A stretch of 7,261 bases of DNA from a bacterium (GCA_027022065.1 JALVZS010000138.1:1-7261); one strand, 5' to 3'; positions 1 through 7,125 are shown, counted from the first letter of the stretch. The notes: generated from the letters alone by a model not told the origin. Numbers and translations are program-made.

Positions 1-763
1 CAACGAGGGCAACAATGAAGCCTTCCGAAAGAAGCAGATCCTCAAAGGACTCTTGTATGTATCCCGCAATGGGCGCCGTTACCCAGGCAAGCACACGCCC
101 TTTGTAATCCTTCCAGGGAACCGCTTCCACCAAGCCACTGCACTTAACGGGCCTTTTACAAAGGCGGGCACCTGGAAAGAGCCTATTCAACCTTTTAATC
201 AGGCTATCCTGGGATGTGGCAAAGTAAAGGGCGTTGTAAGAAATAATAACCGATTCGTCGTTGCCCAAAGGAGAGATGCTCACAAGCCATATCTTTCCGT
301 TTATCTTAAGCAGCGTGTGGAAGAAGTGCTCCGCCTCCCTCCCCAGAGGAAAGCGCCGCTTTATCTCTTTCAAAAGCTCAAGAGCAATCTCTTTAGGAAG
401 CTTTAATCCCCTGCTTATAAGCACATCCCCGTTTGACAGAATCACCCCCACCCCGTCGCACCTTGCAACCTGAGGATCCTCAAGCAACTGATTCTTCAGC
501 CAGGCCACATCCCTCCTTTCCACTGCCCTTGCGAACTTCTCCCACATGGCGTAGCTGTTTAAAAGGCCCTCTGCATAATGCCTAGGATCATCCAAAACAT
601 GATAGGCCAAGTGTCTAAAGCGCAGGCTCTCCCCCTTAACTATCTCTGGCTTAACCTTGAAAGAGAGCAGATAGAAAACAATCGCGCAGAAAAGCAGAAT
701 AATCCCTAAACCAACTATACAGAGCAAAACCACATTCTTGAAAAACGAAAACTTTTCCCTCAT
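1..763 (-). CDS. CHASE4-like membrane sensor protein, N-terminal part (partial, cut by left edge)
   Basis: An uninterrupted minus-strand frame starts at the ATG at 763 and runs off the left edge, giving 254 complete codons. Residues about 10-34 form a strongly hydrophobic segment, probably an uncleaved membrane anchor. An extracytoplasmic region of roughly 200 residues follows. Residues 67-95 contain SYAMWEKFARAVERRD and then WLKNQL, the pattern of an aromatic plus Trp, acidic turn and Asn-Leu that I associate with CHASE4 domains. A segment like 'GVGVILSNGDVL' (105-115) fits the next strand. A second hydrophobic stretch begins near residue 246, just before the edge. CHASE4 domains usually sit in front of HAMP, histidine kinase, GGDEF or methyl-accepting modules, so the missing C-terminus should be a cytoplasmic signalling output; which kind cannot be seen. 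The ligand is unknown. No Shine-Dalgarno precedes the ATG. The gene is divergent from cysM. Confidence 0.72.
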   Translation of the reverse strand, partial: MREKFSFFKNVVLLCIVGLGIILLFCAIVFYLLSFKVKPEIVKGESLRFRHLAYHVLDDPRHYAEGLLNSYAMWEKFARAVERRDVAWLKNQLLEDPQVARCDGVGVILSNGDVLISRGLKLPKEIALELLKEIKRRFPLGREAEHFFHTLLKINGKIWLVSISPLGNDESVIISYNALYFATSQDSLIKRLNRLFPGARLCKRPVKCSGLVEAVPWKDYKGRVLAWVTAPIAGYIQESFEDLLLSEGFIVALV

Positions 764-775
764 GTTTATTCGGAC

Positions 776-802
776 ATTAAAAGAAAAAGCTATTGACCTC
801 AA
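776..802 (-). promoter_or_regulatory. Candidate promoter of the CHASE4-like gene
   Basis: Read on the minus strand, TTGAGG (797-802) and TTTAAT (776-781) resemble sigma70 -35 and -10 boxes, with a short 15-base spacer. The -10 box ends 12 bases before the ATG at 763, so transcription would start only about 6 bases upstream of the gene. The match is moderate, and the short spacer is a weakness. Support comes from its mirror-image relation to the cysM promoter. Confidence 0.38.
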
Positions 803-819
803 GCCCTGCGGAGTATAAT
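793..819 (+). promoter_or_regulatory. Candidate promoter of the cysM-mfd-chaperone operon
   Basis: TTGACC (793-798) and a perfect TATAAT (814-819) are separated by 15 bases, shorter than the usual 17. The -10 box ends 10 bases before the cysM ATG at 830, which predicts a transcription start around 826-827 and an almost leaderless mRNA. This agrees with the absence of a Shine-Dalgarno site before cysM. The perfect -10 box makes this the more convincing of the two divergent promoters. Confidence 0.55.
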
Positions 820-829
820 TTTCAAATCC

Positions 830-1720
830 ATGAGAACGGTTGAAGGCATACTAAAACTCATCGGCAACACGCCTCTGGTCAAGTTGAAATACTTCTCCAC
901 CGATGAGGTGGAGATATACGCAAAGCTTGAGTCCTACAACCCCGGAGGGAGCATAAAGGACAGGGCCGCCCTCTACATGATTGAGGAGGCGGAAAAGAGG
1001 GGAGACTTGACAAAGGGCAAAGTCATCCTTGAGGCCACCTCTGGCAACACAGGGATAGGGCTGGCTCTGGTGGGTGCTGTTAAGGGATACAAGGTGAAGA
1101 TCGTGCTTCCTGAGTCCATGAGCGTTGAGAGGCGCCAGATACTAAAGGCATACGGAGCAGAGGTGGTGCTCTCCCCAGGTGAAAAGGGCACAGATGGAGC
1201 CATAGAGCTTGCTGAAATCCTATACAGCGAAAACCCTGACCTCTACTTCATGCCCAATCAGTTTGACAACCCGGACAACGCAAAGGCCCACTACGAAACA
1301 ACAGGTCCCGAAATTATAGCCCAAACGGCGGGAAAGATAGACGCATTCGTTGCGGGTATAGGAACATCAGGCACCCTCATGGGAGTGGGAAGAAGACTAA
1401 AGGAGTTCAACCCAGATATAAAGGTCTTTGGCGTGGAGCCTCCTCCTAAGCACAACATACAGGGACTAAAGAGCCTTAAGGACTCAAGGGTCCCCAAGCT
1501 CTTTGATCCCTCCCTTCCCGACGATGTGATAGAGGTAACCGACGAGGAGGCCTTTGAGCTGTTCAGGGAGCTTCCAAAAAGGGAGGGGATATTTGCCGGG
1601 ATCTCCTCGGGAGCGGCCCTTGCAGGCGCACTAAAGGTGGCCAAAAGGATAAAGAAGGGAAGAATAGTGGTGATCTTCCCGGATGGCGGAGACAGATACC
1701 TATCCCTGAACCTTTTCTGA
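830..1720 (+). CDS. cysM: Cysteine synthase B-like PLP enzyme (CysM/CysK family)
   Basis: This is a cytosolic pyridoxal-phosphate enzyme for the last step of cysteine synthesis. The family joins sulfide (or thiosulfate in CysM) to O-acetylserine; some CysM subgroups use O-phosphoserine. The 296 residues are normal length. Visible landmarks are IGNTPLVKL (11-19), the PLP lysine K43 in [11 protein letters not shown], the substrate loop SGNTG (71-75), the phosphate-binding loop GTSGT (178-182), GISSG (257-261), and the C-terminal PDGGDRYLS. The blocks [18 protein letters not shown] and [18 protein letters not shown] resemble E. coli CysM more than CysK, hence the B-type call. The start at 830 puts the conserved N-terminus at the expected distance. 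It is the first gene of the operon, and its TGA overlaps the mfd ATG by one base. Acceptor choice (O-acetylserine or O-phosphoserine) is not settled by sequence alone. Confidence 0.93.
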   Translation: MRTVEGILKLIGNTPLVKLKYFSTDEVEIYAKLESYNPGGSIKDRAALYMIEEAEKRGDLTKGKVILEATSGNTGIGLALVGAVKGYKVKIVLPESMSVERRQILKAYGAEVVLSPGEKGTDGAIELAEILYSENPDLYFMPNQFDNPDNAKAHYETTGPEIIAQTAGKIDAFVAGIGTSGTLMGVGRRLKEFNPDIKVFGVEPPPKHNIQGLKSLKDSRVPKLFDPSLPDDVIEVTDEEAFELFRELPKREGIFAGISSGAALAGALKVAKRIKKGRIVVIFPDGGDRYLSLNLF

Positions 1721-1722
1721 TG
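1718..1722 (+). other. TGATG stop-start overlap coupling cysM to mfd
   Basis: The cysM stop TGA (1718-1720) and the mfd ATG (1720-1722) share one base. No AGGAGG-like site is visible just upstream, so ribosomes probably reinitiate on mfd after finishing cysM. Coupling is inferred from the arrangement. Confidence 0.7.
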
Positions 1723-4700
1723 AAGCTGAATCTGCACTCATCGGCAGCCTCCTACTACATAGGCAAGCTCTCCTTTGAGAAGAACAGGATACTTGTGGTG
1801 GCACCTGAGGAAGAAGCCCAAAACCTCTTCAGGGAAGTAGCCACATTTACACAGGCATTCTTCCTGCCAAGCTGGGATGTTGCACCGGAAAGCGGCCTTT
1901 CCCCATCAGTTTCCGTGTTGAAGGATAGGCTCAAAACCTGCGAGGCCCTCATAAACAGGAAACAGTTCGTAATCATAGCAACCTGCGCGGGACTGCTTCA
2001 GGGAGTGTGCTCTCCGGACTGGTTCCTTGAAGCGGTGCAGGTAATTGTGAAGGGAGCCGAGATAGACAGGGATGAGCTGGCCCAGCAATTGGTGAACATG
2101 GGATACAACAGGGTGGATGTGGTGGAGTCTCCAGGAGGGTTCAGCGTAAAGGGAGATGTGGTGGATGTGTTTCCCGTAAACCTGGATGTGCCTGTTAGAA
2201 TAGAGCTTTGGGGAGACGAGGTGGAGTCCATAAGGAGGTTTGACCCTGCAACACAGCGCTCCATATCCGAAATCAACTCCGTAACCATATACCCCTTCAA
2301 AGAAGAGAACCTCGTTCCCCTTGAGGAGATAACAGACTTTGACCTTGCGGTCTGCTACGACATGGAAGCCCTTGAAAGCGAAAAGGAAGATGCGGAATTC
2401 TGGATGGAGAAAAGCCTTGAACTTCCACCCTTTGACATAGAGCTCGGTACCTTTGAGGGAGAAAGGCCGAAGGTTGAAACAGGCTTTTTAGCAGATGCCG
2501 CCCTCAAGGGGGAAAGACGCATAGAGTTTGTGGTCTCAAGGGTGAGGGAGCTTCTCAAAAGCGGATTTACGGGCTTCATCGTGGTGCCTGAGGACAGGGT
2601 GGAAGCCATAAGACAGCTATTTCTTGAAAGGGGACTCACTGCCCGTCCCTCGGTCTTCAAAAAGGGCCTTGTGAGAACAGGTCTTTACATCATACCGGGA
2701 TTCCTGAGGGAAGGCTTCATCTGGCACGAAGAAGGCGTTTTTCTCTTAACTGAAAGGGAAATATTCGGAAAAAGAAAGAGAGCCAGAAGGCCTAAGAGGA
2801 AAAGAGAACGAGGGGAGCTCATATCCTCCCTGCTCAGTCTCTCAAGCGGCGACTACGTAATCCACAAGGAGCACGGCATAGGGAGATTTCTCGGTCTTAA
2901 GAAGAAGGTAGTTGACGGCATCACTAGGGAGTTTGCCGCGATAGAGTACAGAGACGGAGACATCCTCTATGTGCCCGTGGACAGGCTCAACAACATCCAA
3001 AAATACATAGGAGCCGAGGTAGAGCCACCAAGAATAGACAAGCTGGGAGGCTCCACCTGGAGAAGGGCAAAGGAAAAGGTAAAGAAGGAGATAGAAAAAT
3101 TCGTCCAAGAGCTTTTAGAGCTACAGGCAAAAAGGACCTTGGCCAAGGGATTTGCCTTCTCCCCAGATACCCCATGGCAGAGGGAGTTTGAAGAGTCCTT
3201 CCCCTACGAGGAAACCCCTGATCAGCTAAAGGCAATAGAAGAGGTCAAAAGGGACATGGAAGAAGAGAAGCCCATGGATAGGCTCATCTGTGGAGATGTG
3301 GGATTTGGAAAGACCGAAGTGGCGATGAGGGCAGCGTTCAAAGCTGTGATGGATGGAAAGCAGGTGGCGGTCCTTGTGCCCACAACCGTGCTGGCGGAGC
3401 AGCACTACGAAACCTTTAAAGAAAGGTTCAAGGACTACCCGATAACCATAGAGGTGCTCAACCGCTTCAAGCCTCCGAAAAAGCAAAAAGAGATAGTAGA
3501 AGGCTTAAAAGCGGGAAAGATAGACATCGTGATAGGCACCTACAGGCTCCTCTCAAGCGATGTGAGTTTTAAAGACCTCGGACTACTCATAATAGATGAA
3601 GAGCACAAGTTTGGAGTAAGACAGAAGGAGAAGCTTAAAGAGCTGAAGGCCAATGTAGATGTGCTCATGCTTTCTGCAACCCCCATACCCAGAACCCTGA
3701 ACATGGCCCTTTCCGGCCTCAAGGACATAAGCGTTATAGAAACCCCACCTGAAGGAAGAAACCCCATAAAGACCTTTGTATCCACCTACAAAAGGGAAAC
3801 CCTGAAGAAGGCCATAACCAGAGAGCTGAAAAGGGGCGGTAAAGTTTTCGTGGTGCAGAACAGGATAGAGGGACTGGAGGAGCTTGCCAACACCATAAAG
3901 ATCCTCTGCCCTCAGGCAAGGGTTGAGGTAGCCCACGGAAAGATGAAGGGAAGCGAGCTGGAAAAAGTCATGTACAGGTTCGTGAAGGGAGAAACCGATG
4001 TCCTCGTGTCTACCGCCATAGTGGAATCAGGACTGGATATACCCAACGCCAACACCCTGATAGTTGTGGGAGCGGAAAAGTTCGGGCTTGCACAACTCTA
4101 CCAGCTTAGAGGCAGGGTGGGAAGAGGCAACGAGCTTGCCTTTGCCTACTTTTTGGTAACCCCAGGCACCCTGACCGAGGAGGCTAAAAAGAGGCTTAAG
4201 GCTCTGCAGGAGTTCTCCGAGCTTGGATCCGGACTTAGGCTCGCCCTAAGAGACATGGAGATAAGGGGCGTGGGAAACATATTGGGAAAGGAACAATCGG
4301 GCCATATAGCCGGTGTGGGGCTTGAGGAGTACCTGAACATGCTTGAGGAAACCGTAAACCGCCTCAGAGGAACCCTGAAGGAAGCGGAGATAGAGCCGCA
4401 GATAAGCGTACTCTTTGAAGCCTACATCCCAGACCACTACATACCCGATGAGAATGTAAAGATGGCCATTTACAAAAGGCTCATGAGCGCCGCCCTTGAC
4501 GAGATAGAGGAGATGAAAGAGGAGATGAAGGACCGCTTCGGCCAGATGCCCAAAGAGGTAGAAGGCCTCATATGGCTTTCCACCCTGAAGGCCCTCGCCA
4601 AGAAGCTGGGAATTGTAAAGCTTCAGCAGAGAAGAGCGGGCTTCATCCTTGAGTTTGCAAGCCCAGAAATGGCCAAAAATGTAGCAAGTAAAAGTGAACT

Positions 4701-4806
4701 TCTCATACAAAAGGCTCCAACCGTCGTTGCCACACCTCTGGATCCGCCCAAGCTTATAGAGGCTTTGAAAAGCCTTGCGGAAAGTGCTATCTTGGCAGAA
4801 AGATGA
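1720..4806 (+). CDS. mfd: Transcription-repair coupling factor Mfd
   Basis: Mfd is an ATP-driven DNA translocase that pushes stalled RNA polymerase off damaged template and recruits UvrA for excision repair. At 1028 residues it is about 120 shorter than E. coli Mfd. Domains in order: a UvrB-like N-terminal module (about 1-200, with a UvrA-contact region near 120-190); a variable middle; a very basic linker (351-364); the RNA-polymerase-interacting domain (about 372-440, with [15 protein letters not shown]); helicase lobe 1 with Walker [10 protein letters not shown] (525-533), DEEH box (626-629) and SATPIPRT (652-659); helicase lobe 2 with motif [10 protein letters not shown] (795-802); the TRG region (about 830-876); and the C-terminal D7 domain (about 895-1000). 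All motor motifs are intact. The ATG shares one base with the cysM stop and has no clear Shine-Dalgarno, so coupled translation is likely. Confidence 0.98.
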   Translation: MKLNLHSSAASYYIGKLSFEKNRILVVAPEEEAQNLFREVATFTQAFFLPSWDVAPESGLSPSVSVLKDRLKTCEALINRKQFVIIATCAGLLQGVCSPDWFLEAVQVIVKGAEIDRDELAQQLVNMGYNRVDVVESPGGFSVKGDVVDVFPVNLDVPVRIELWGDEVESIRRFDPATQRSISEINSVTIYPFKEENLVPLEEITDFDLAVCYDMEALESEKEDAEFWMEKSLELPPFDIELGTFEGERPKVETGFLADAALKGERRIEFVVSRVRELLKSGFTGFIVVPEDRVEAIRQLFLERGLTARPSVFKKGLVRTGLYIIPGFLREGFIWHEEGVFLLTEREIFGKRKRARRPKRKRERGELISSLLSLSSGDYVIHKEHGIGRFLGLKKKVVDGITREFAAIEYRDGDILYVPVDRLNNIQKYIGAEVEPPRIDKLGGSTWRRAKEKVKKEIEKFVQELLELQAKRTLAKGFAFSPDTPWQREFEESFPYEETPDQLKAIEEVKRDMEEEKPMDRLICGDVGFGKTEVAMRAAFKAVMDGKQVAVLVPTTVLAEQHYETFKERFKDYPITIEVLNRFKPPKKQKEIVEGLKAGKIDIVIGTYRLLSSDVSFKDLGLLIIDEEHKFGVRQKEKLKELKANVDVLMLSATPIPRTLNMALSGLKDISVIETPPEGRNPIKTFVSTYKRETLKKAITRELKRGGKVFVVQNRIEGLEELANTIKILCPQARVEVAHGKMKGSELEKVMYRFVKGETDVLVSTAIVESGLDIPNANTLIVVGAEKFGLAQLYQLRGRVGRGNELAFAYFLVTPGTLTEEAKKRLKALQEFSELGSGLRLALRDMEIRGVGNILGKEQSGHIAGVGLEEYLNMLEETVNRLRGTLKEAEIEPQISVLFEAYIPDHYIPDENVKMAIYKRLMSAALDEIEEMKEEMKDRFGQMPKEVEGLIWLSTLKALAKKLGIVKLQQRRAGFILEFASPEMAKNVASKSELLIQKAPTVVATPLDPPKLIEALKSLAESAILAER
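4803..4806 (+). other. ATGA start-stop overlap coupling mfd to the chaperone gene
   Basis: The chaperone ATG (4803-4805) overlaps the mfd TGA (4804-4806). Upstream there is only a weak purine run, with GAAAG directly against the ATG and too close to serve as a Shine-Dalgarno. Reinitiation after mfd is the likely route, by inference. Confidence 0.7.
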
Positions 4807-5696
4807 AGAGGCTTGCACTGACCATAGCTATACTGCTTCTTGCGGCTACAGCTTCATCAGCCGTTATCATAGAGCGCATTGTAGCCGTTGTTAACGGAAA
4901 GCCTATAACCCTAACAGAACTACAGGAAAGGGCCATCTTCTATAGAAACGCACTGGGAAAGGATATCCCTCTTAAAGAGGTTTTAAGGAAAGTGATACTG
5001 GAAGAGCTACAGATGCAGGAGGCAAAAAAGCTAGGCCTTGTGGCCTCTGACGATGTGGTAAACGAGTACATCCAGAACTTCAAGAAGGAAAACAACCTCA
5101 CCGATAAAGAGTTTAAGGAGTTTTTGAAAGAAAAGGGCATAACCCTTGAGGCCTACAAGGAGGAGATAAGAAGGCGCATAACCATAAACAGGCTCATGAA
5201 CTACGAGATAAAGATGCATGTTGCAGTGGCAGACGAAGAGGTAAAGGAGTATTACGAAAAGCACAAGGACCAGTTCAGGCTGCCCCCAAAGGCGGAGGTC
5301 TGGCTTATCTTCATTCCGAAGTACGAAGGCAAGGAGCTTGCGGAAAAGATATACACTCAGATACTTGGAGGCATATCCTTTGAAGCCCTGGCAAAGCAGT
5401 ACTCAATGGGACCCGAGGCAGACAAAGGAGGCTATTTGGGCTTTGTGGAGAAGGGCCAGCTTATAAAGCCACTGGATGATTTCATCTTCGGCACCAATAA
5501 GAAGCTCGGACTTATAGAAGCAGAAAACGGCTACTACATAGTTAAAGTGGGAAAAAGAACTAAGGAAAACTACATCCCCTTTGACAAGGTAAAGGACAGG
5601 ATAAGGGAAAAACTCTTCCAGCAAAGGCTACAGGCCCGCTACAAGGAGTGGCTACAAGAACTTTTAAATAAAGCCACCATAAGGATACTTATGTAG
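4803..5696 (+). CDS. SurA-like periplasmic chaperone with one parvulin-type domain
   Basis: This is a secreted folding factor. SurA-type proteins escort unfolded outer-membrane proteins through the periplasm; parvulin domains can isomerise prolyl bonds. Residues 1-20 form a signal peptide: basic MKR, a hydrophobic core, and AxA-like cleavage after ATASSA. The SurA N-terminal chaperone region (about 21-140) opens with [14 protein letters not shown] and is helical and Lys/Glu-rich. One parvulin-like domain spans about 163-251, with [18 protein letters not shown] and [10 protein letters not shown] as clear family blocks. A C-terminal helix (about 260-295) follows and would pack on the N-domain. 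The usual catalytic histidines are replaced ([15 protein letters not shown]), so isomerase activity is doubtful. The 297 residues and single parvulin domain differ from E. coli SurA (two domains), so PrsA/PpiC-like naming is possible. Its ATG lies inside the mfd stop (ATGA overlap). Confidence 0.85.
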   Translation: MKRLALTIAILLLAATASSAVIIERIVAVVNGKPITLTELQERAIFYRNALGKDIPLKEVLRKVILEELQMQEAKKLGLVASDDVVNEYIQNFKKENNLTDKEFKEFLKEKGITLEAYKEEIRRRITINRLMNYEIKMHVAVADEEVKEYYEKHKDQFRLPPKAEVWLIFIPKYEGKELAEKIYTQILGGISFEALAKQYSMGPEADKGGYLGFVEKGQLIKPLDDFIFGTNKKLGLIEAENGYYIVKVGKRTKENYIPFDKVKDRIREKLFQQRLQARYKEWLQELLNKATIRILM

Positions 5697-5698
5697 AA

Positions 5699-6520
5699 CT
5701 AAAGCAGATCCCCCACCTTCTCCTTTATCTTCTTTCCTATTTCGTAGCCTAAAGCGTTGGAAAGTCTTTTGCTCGCCTCAAGGGCCACAGGGGCAAGCTC
5801 ATTCTCCACCCTCTCCCTGCTGAACCTGGTTACAGGCCCCGATATGGATATTCCAGCCACCACCTTCGTGGTGTAGTTGAACACAGGCACTCCAACGCAG
5901 TTAACCCCAACCTCTGTCTCTTCAAAGTCCAAAGCGTATCCTCTTTCTCTAACCGCCGCAAGCTCCTCCTTAAGCTGGCTCTTGGTTTTTATGGTGTTTT
6001 CGGTAAATACGGGGAGTTCCTCCTCCGGATAGATCTCGTCCACCACACTCTCGTCCATAAAGGCCAAAATTGCCTTTCCCAAAGCGGTGGAGTGAGGCCT
6101 GAACCTTGATCCCACCCTGGATATGGCCCTCACAGGTTTTGTGGTCTCCTCCGACATGAGGTAGACCACATACTCCCCCCTCAAATCGCCAAGGTAAGCG
6201 GTTTCATTGCACTGGGAAACGATAAACTCCAATACAGGTTTCGCCTTTTTAAATATCTGCAATCTTACGGTGTAAACCTGCCCCAACTCAAAGACCTTAA
6301 GGCCCAGCTTATAACCCCCAGTTATGCGGCTCTTCTCAACGAATCCCCTATACTCCAAAGTGGAAAGGAGTCTCTGAACCTGAGTTTTATTAAGACCCAA
6401 CCGCTTCACCAGCTCATTTATCCCAATCTCTTCCTGATCAAGTGAAAAACACTCAAGAATATCACAGGCATTTGAAACAGACTGAATCAAATACTCGGAT
6501 TTATCCCTCTTCCTCACCAT
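5699..6520 (-). CDS. IclR-family transcriptional regulator
   Basis: This is a DNA-binding regulator of 273 residues, the usual family size. An N-terminal winged helix-turn-helix (about 11-75) includes INELVKRLGLNKTQVQRLL as the HTH and GFVEKSRITGGYKLG as the wing. The C-terminal IclR effector-binding domain (about 85-262) shows HSTALGKAILAF (143-154), the conserved GVNCVGVPVF with Cys208, and the closing AGISISGP. Family members bind small metabolites, often aromatic or organic acids, and act as repressors or activators; the ligand here cannot be read. I chose the ATG at 6520 over the GTG at 6523 because GGGAG (6527-6531) stands six bases before it, while the GTG would touch the purine run. 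A near-consensus promoter lies just upstream. The gene is convergent with the chaperone gene, two bases apart, so its targets may lie elsewhere. Confidence 0.93.
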   Translation of the reverse strand: MVRKRDKSEYLIQSVSNACDILECFSLDQEEIGINELVKRLGLNKTQVQRLLSTLEYRGFVEKSRITGGYKLGLKVFELGQVYTVRLQIFKKAKPVLEFIVSQCNETAYLGDLRGEYVVYLMSEETTKPVRAISRVGSRFRPHSTALGKAILAFMDESVVDEIYPEEELPVFTENTIKTKSQLKEELAAVRERGYALDFEETEVGVNCVGVPVFNYTTKVVAGISISGPVTRFSRERVENELAPVALEASKRLSNALGYEIGKKIKEKVGDLL

Positions 6521-6523
6521 CAC

Positions 6524-6531
6524 CCTCTCCC
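6524..6531 (-). promoter_or_regulatory. Ribosome-binding site of the IclR gene
   Basis: The minus strand reads GGGAGAGG here. The GGGAG core ends six bases before the ATG at 6520, good spacing, whereas the overlapping GTG at 6523 directly abuts the site. This decides the start. Confidence 0.65.
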
Positions 6532-6552
6532 AATTAACCGAAAGATTTGGTT
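6530..6552 (-). promoter_or_regulatory. Possible operator at the IclR transcription start
   Basis: Two nested short inverted repeats straddle the predicted transcription start: AACC-N9-GGTT (6536-6552) and CCAA-N13-TTGG (6530-6550). Many IclR-family genes repress themselves by binding a short palindrome at their own promoter. The arms are only four bases, so chance is a real alternative. Confidence 0.2.
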
Positions 6553-6553
6553 C

Positions 6554-6582
6554 ATTCTAAAACCCAGTTTATCCTTTGTCAA
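6554..6582 (-). promoter_or_regulatory. Near-consensus sigma70 promoter of the IclR gene
   Basis: The minus strand carries a perfect TTGACA (6577-6582), a 17-base spacer, and TAGAAT (6554-6559). The predicted start is near 6547, giving a leader of about 27 bases that includes the ribosome-binding site. It lies between the toxin stop and the IclR start, so the regulator can be transcribed independently of the toxin-antitoxin pair. Confidence 0.75.
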
Positions 6583-6597
6583 CATAGAAAGCGAACT

Positions 6598-6864
6598 TTA
6601 CTTAAAAAGCTGACTGTGGGTTCCTATCCTTACCAGCGTTATTTCGTCTTTTGTTTTTCTATATATCACCAAAAGATCTCCCCCAAGATGAAACTCCCTA
6701 AAACCCTTCCACACACCGACCAATTCATGATCTCTGGCTTCTGTAGGTAGACTCTTACCCTCAGTCAGCAAAGTTATATATTTCGCTAACTTATGGAACT
6801 GCTCGTCAGTAATCCTTACCTTCCTCAGATCCTTGATAAATTGCTTGTGCCTCTTTAATCTCAT
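6598..6864 (-). CDS. YafQ/RelE-family mRNA interferase toxin
   Basis: This is the toxin of a type II toxin-antitoxin pair, an 88-residue RelE-superfamily ribonuclease that would cut mRNA in the ribosomal A site. The C-terminal half matches YafQ closely: RDHELVGVWKGFREFHL, GGDLLVIYR, and the closing GTHSQLF. His46, His59, Asp63, His83 and Phe87 line up, at a constant offset of four, with E. coli YafQ His50, His63, Asp67, His87 and Phe91 (numbering recalled), so the catalytic set looks complete. The basic N-terminus (LKRHKQFIKDL) is typical. The start is the ATG at 6864; the codon before it in the same frame is TAG, so no upstream extension is possible. A weak AAAGAG lies seven bases upstream, inside the antitoxin gene. 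The gene overlaps the antitoxin by 59 bases in another frame. Confidence 0.92.
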   Translation of the reverse strand: MRLKRHKQFIKDLRKVRITDEQFHKLAKYITLLTEGKSLPTEARDHELVGVWKGFREFHLGGDLLVIYRKTKDEITLVRIGTHSQLFK

Positions 6865-7111
6865 CTAGAATCTCTTTGACTGTCACTTCCTTAAGCCCTT
6901 TCCCTTCCAGAACTTCTTCTAAAACCTGCTTAGTAACCTTATTGGGCACATGAAACTCAAAAGGAAGTTTTTCTGTCTTAGCGATAATAGACAGAAAAAT
7001 ATTAACAGCATCAGATAGATTCAAACCGTACTTCTTTAAAACTTTTTGAGCACCTTCCTTGGCTTGCCTATTTAAGTAGACACTTGTTTTAACCTTCTCC
7101 ACAACAGACAT
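6806..7111 (-). CDS. RelB/DinJ-family antitoxin
   Basis: This is the antitoxin partner of the downstream YafQ-like toxin. The 101 residues contain an N-terminal ribbon-helix-helix DNA-binding region (about 7-45: KTSVYLNRQ strand, then two helices around GLNLSDAVNIFL). The family signature LPFEFHVPN (49-57) follows, then an acidic helical C-terminal part (about 60-101) that should wrap and neutralise the toxin. The start is set at the ATG at 7111 because AGGAGG stands eight bases upstream; a longer reading from a TTG at 7138 would place that site inside the gene. The last 19 or so residues (from DEIKEAQ) are encoded where the toxin gene is read in another frame, so this tail looks like an extension. 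Complexes of this type normally repress their own operon. Confidence 0.9.
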   Translation of the reverse strand: MSVVEKVKTSVYLNRQAKEGAQKVLKKYGLNLSDAVNIFLSIIAKTEKLPFEFHVPNKVTKQVLEEVLEGKGLKEVTVKEILDEIKEAQAIYQGSEEGKDY

Positions 7112-7119
7112 AACTATTC

Positions 7120-7125
7120 CCTCCT
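7120..7125 (-). promoter_or_regulatory. Ideal Shine-Dalgarno of the antitoxin, fused to the rhodanese stop
   Basis: The minus strand reads TGAGGAGG: the rhodanese stop TGA (7125-7127) donates its last A to a perfect AGGAGG. The site is eight bases from the ATG at 7111 and decides the antitoxin start. Confidence 0.85.

Noticed and set aside
53-406. Open plus-strand frame of 117 codons at the left edge
   Set aside because: It lies opposite the CHASE4-like gene, whose translation shows a membrane anchor and domain pattern. The plus-strand product has no recognisable features.
4246-4818. Open minus-strand frame of 190 codons opposite the end of mfd
   Set aside because: The plus strand here encodes the conserved TRG and D7 parts of Mfd. 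The opposite reading shows no motif and no ribosome-binding site.
5678-5693. Perfect inverted repeat CATAAG-GATA-CTTATG at the end of the chaperone gene, considered as a two-way terminator
   Set aside because: The stem is only six pairs and AT-rich, and lies within coding sequence. No T-run follows on the plus strand; on the minus strand the following bases are only loosely T-rich.
6521-6523. GTG as the IclR start
   Set aside because: The purine-rich ribosome-binding run directly touches it. The ATG three bases on has proper spacing.
6547-6750. Open plus-strand frame of 67 codons
   Set aside because: It covers the IclR promoter and runs antisense to the toxin's catalytic half. Its product has no family pattern.
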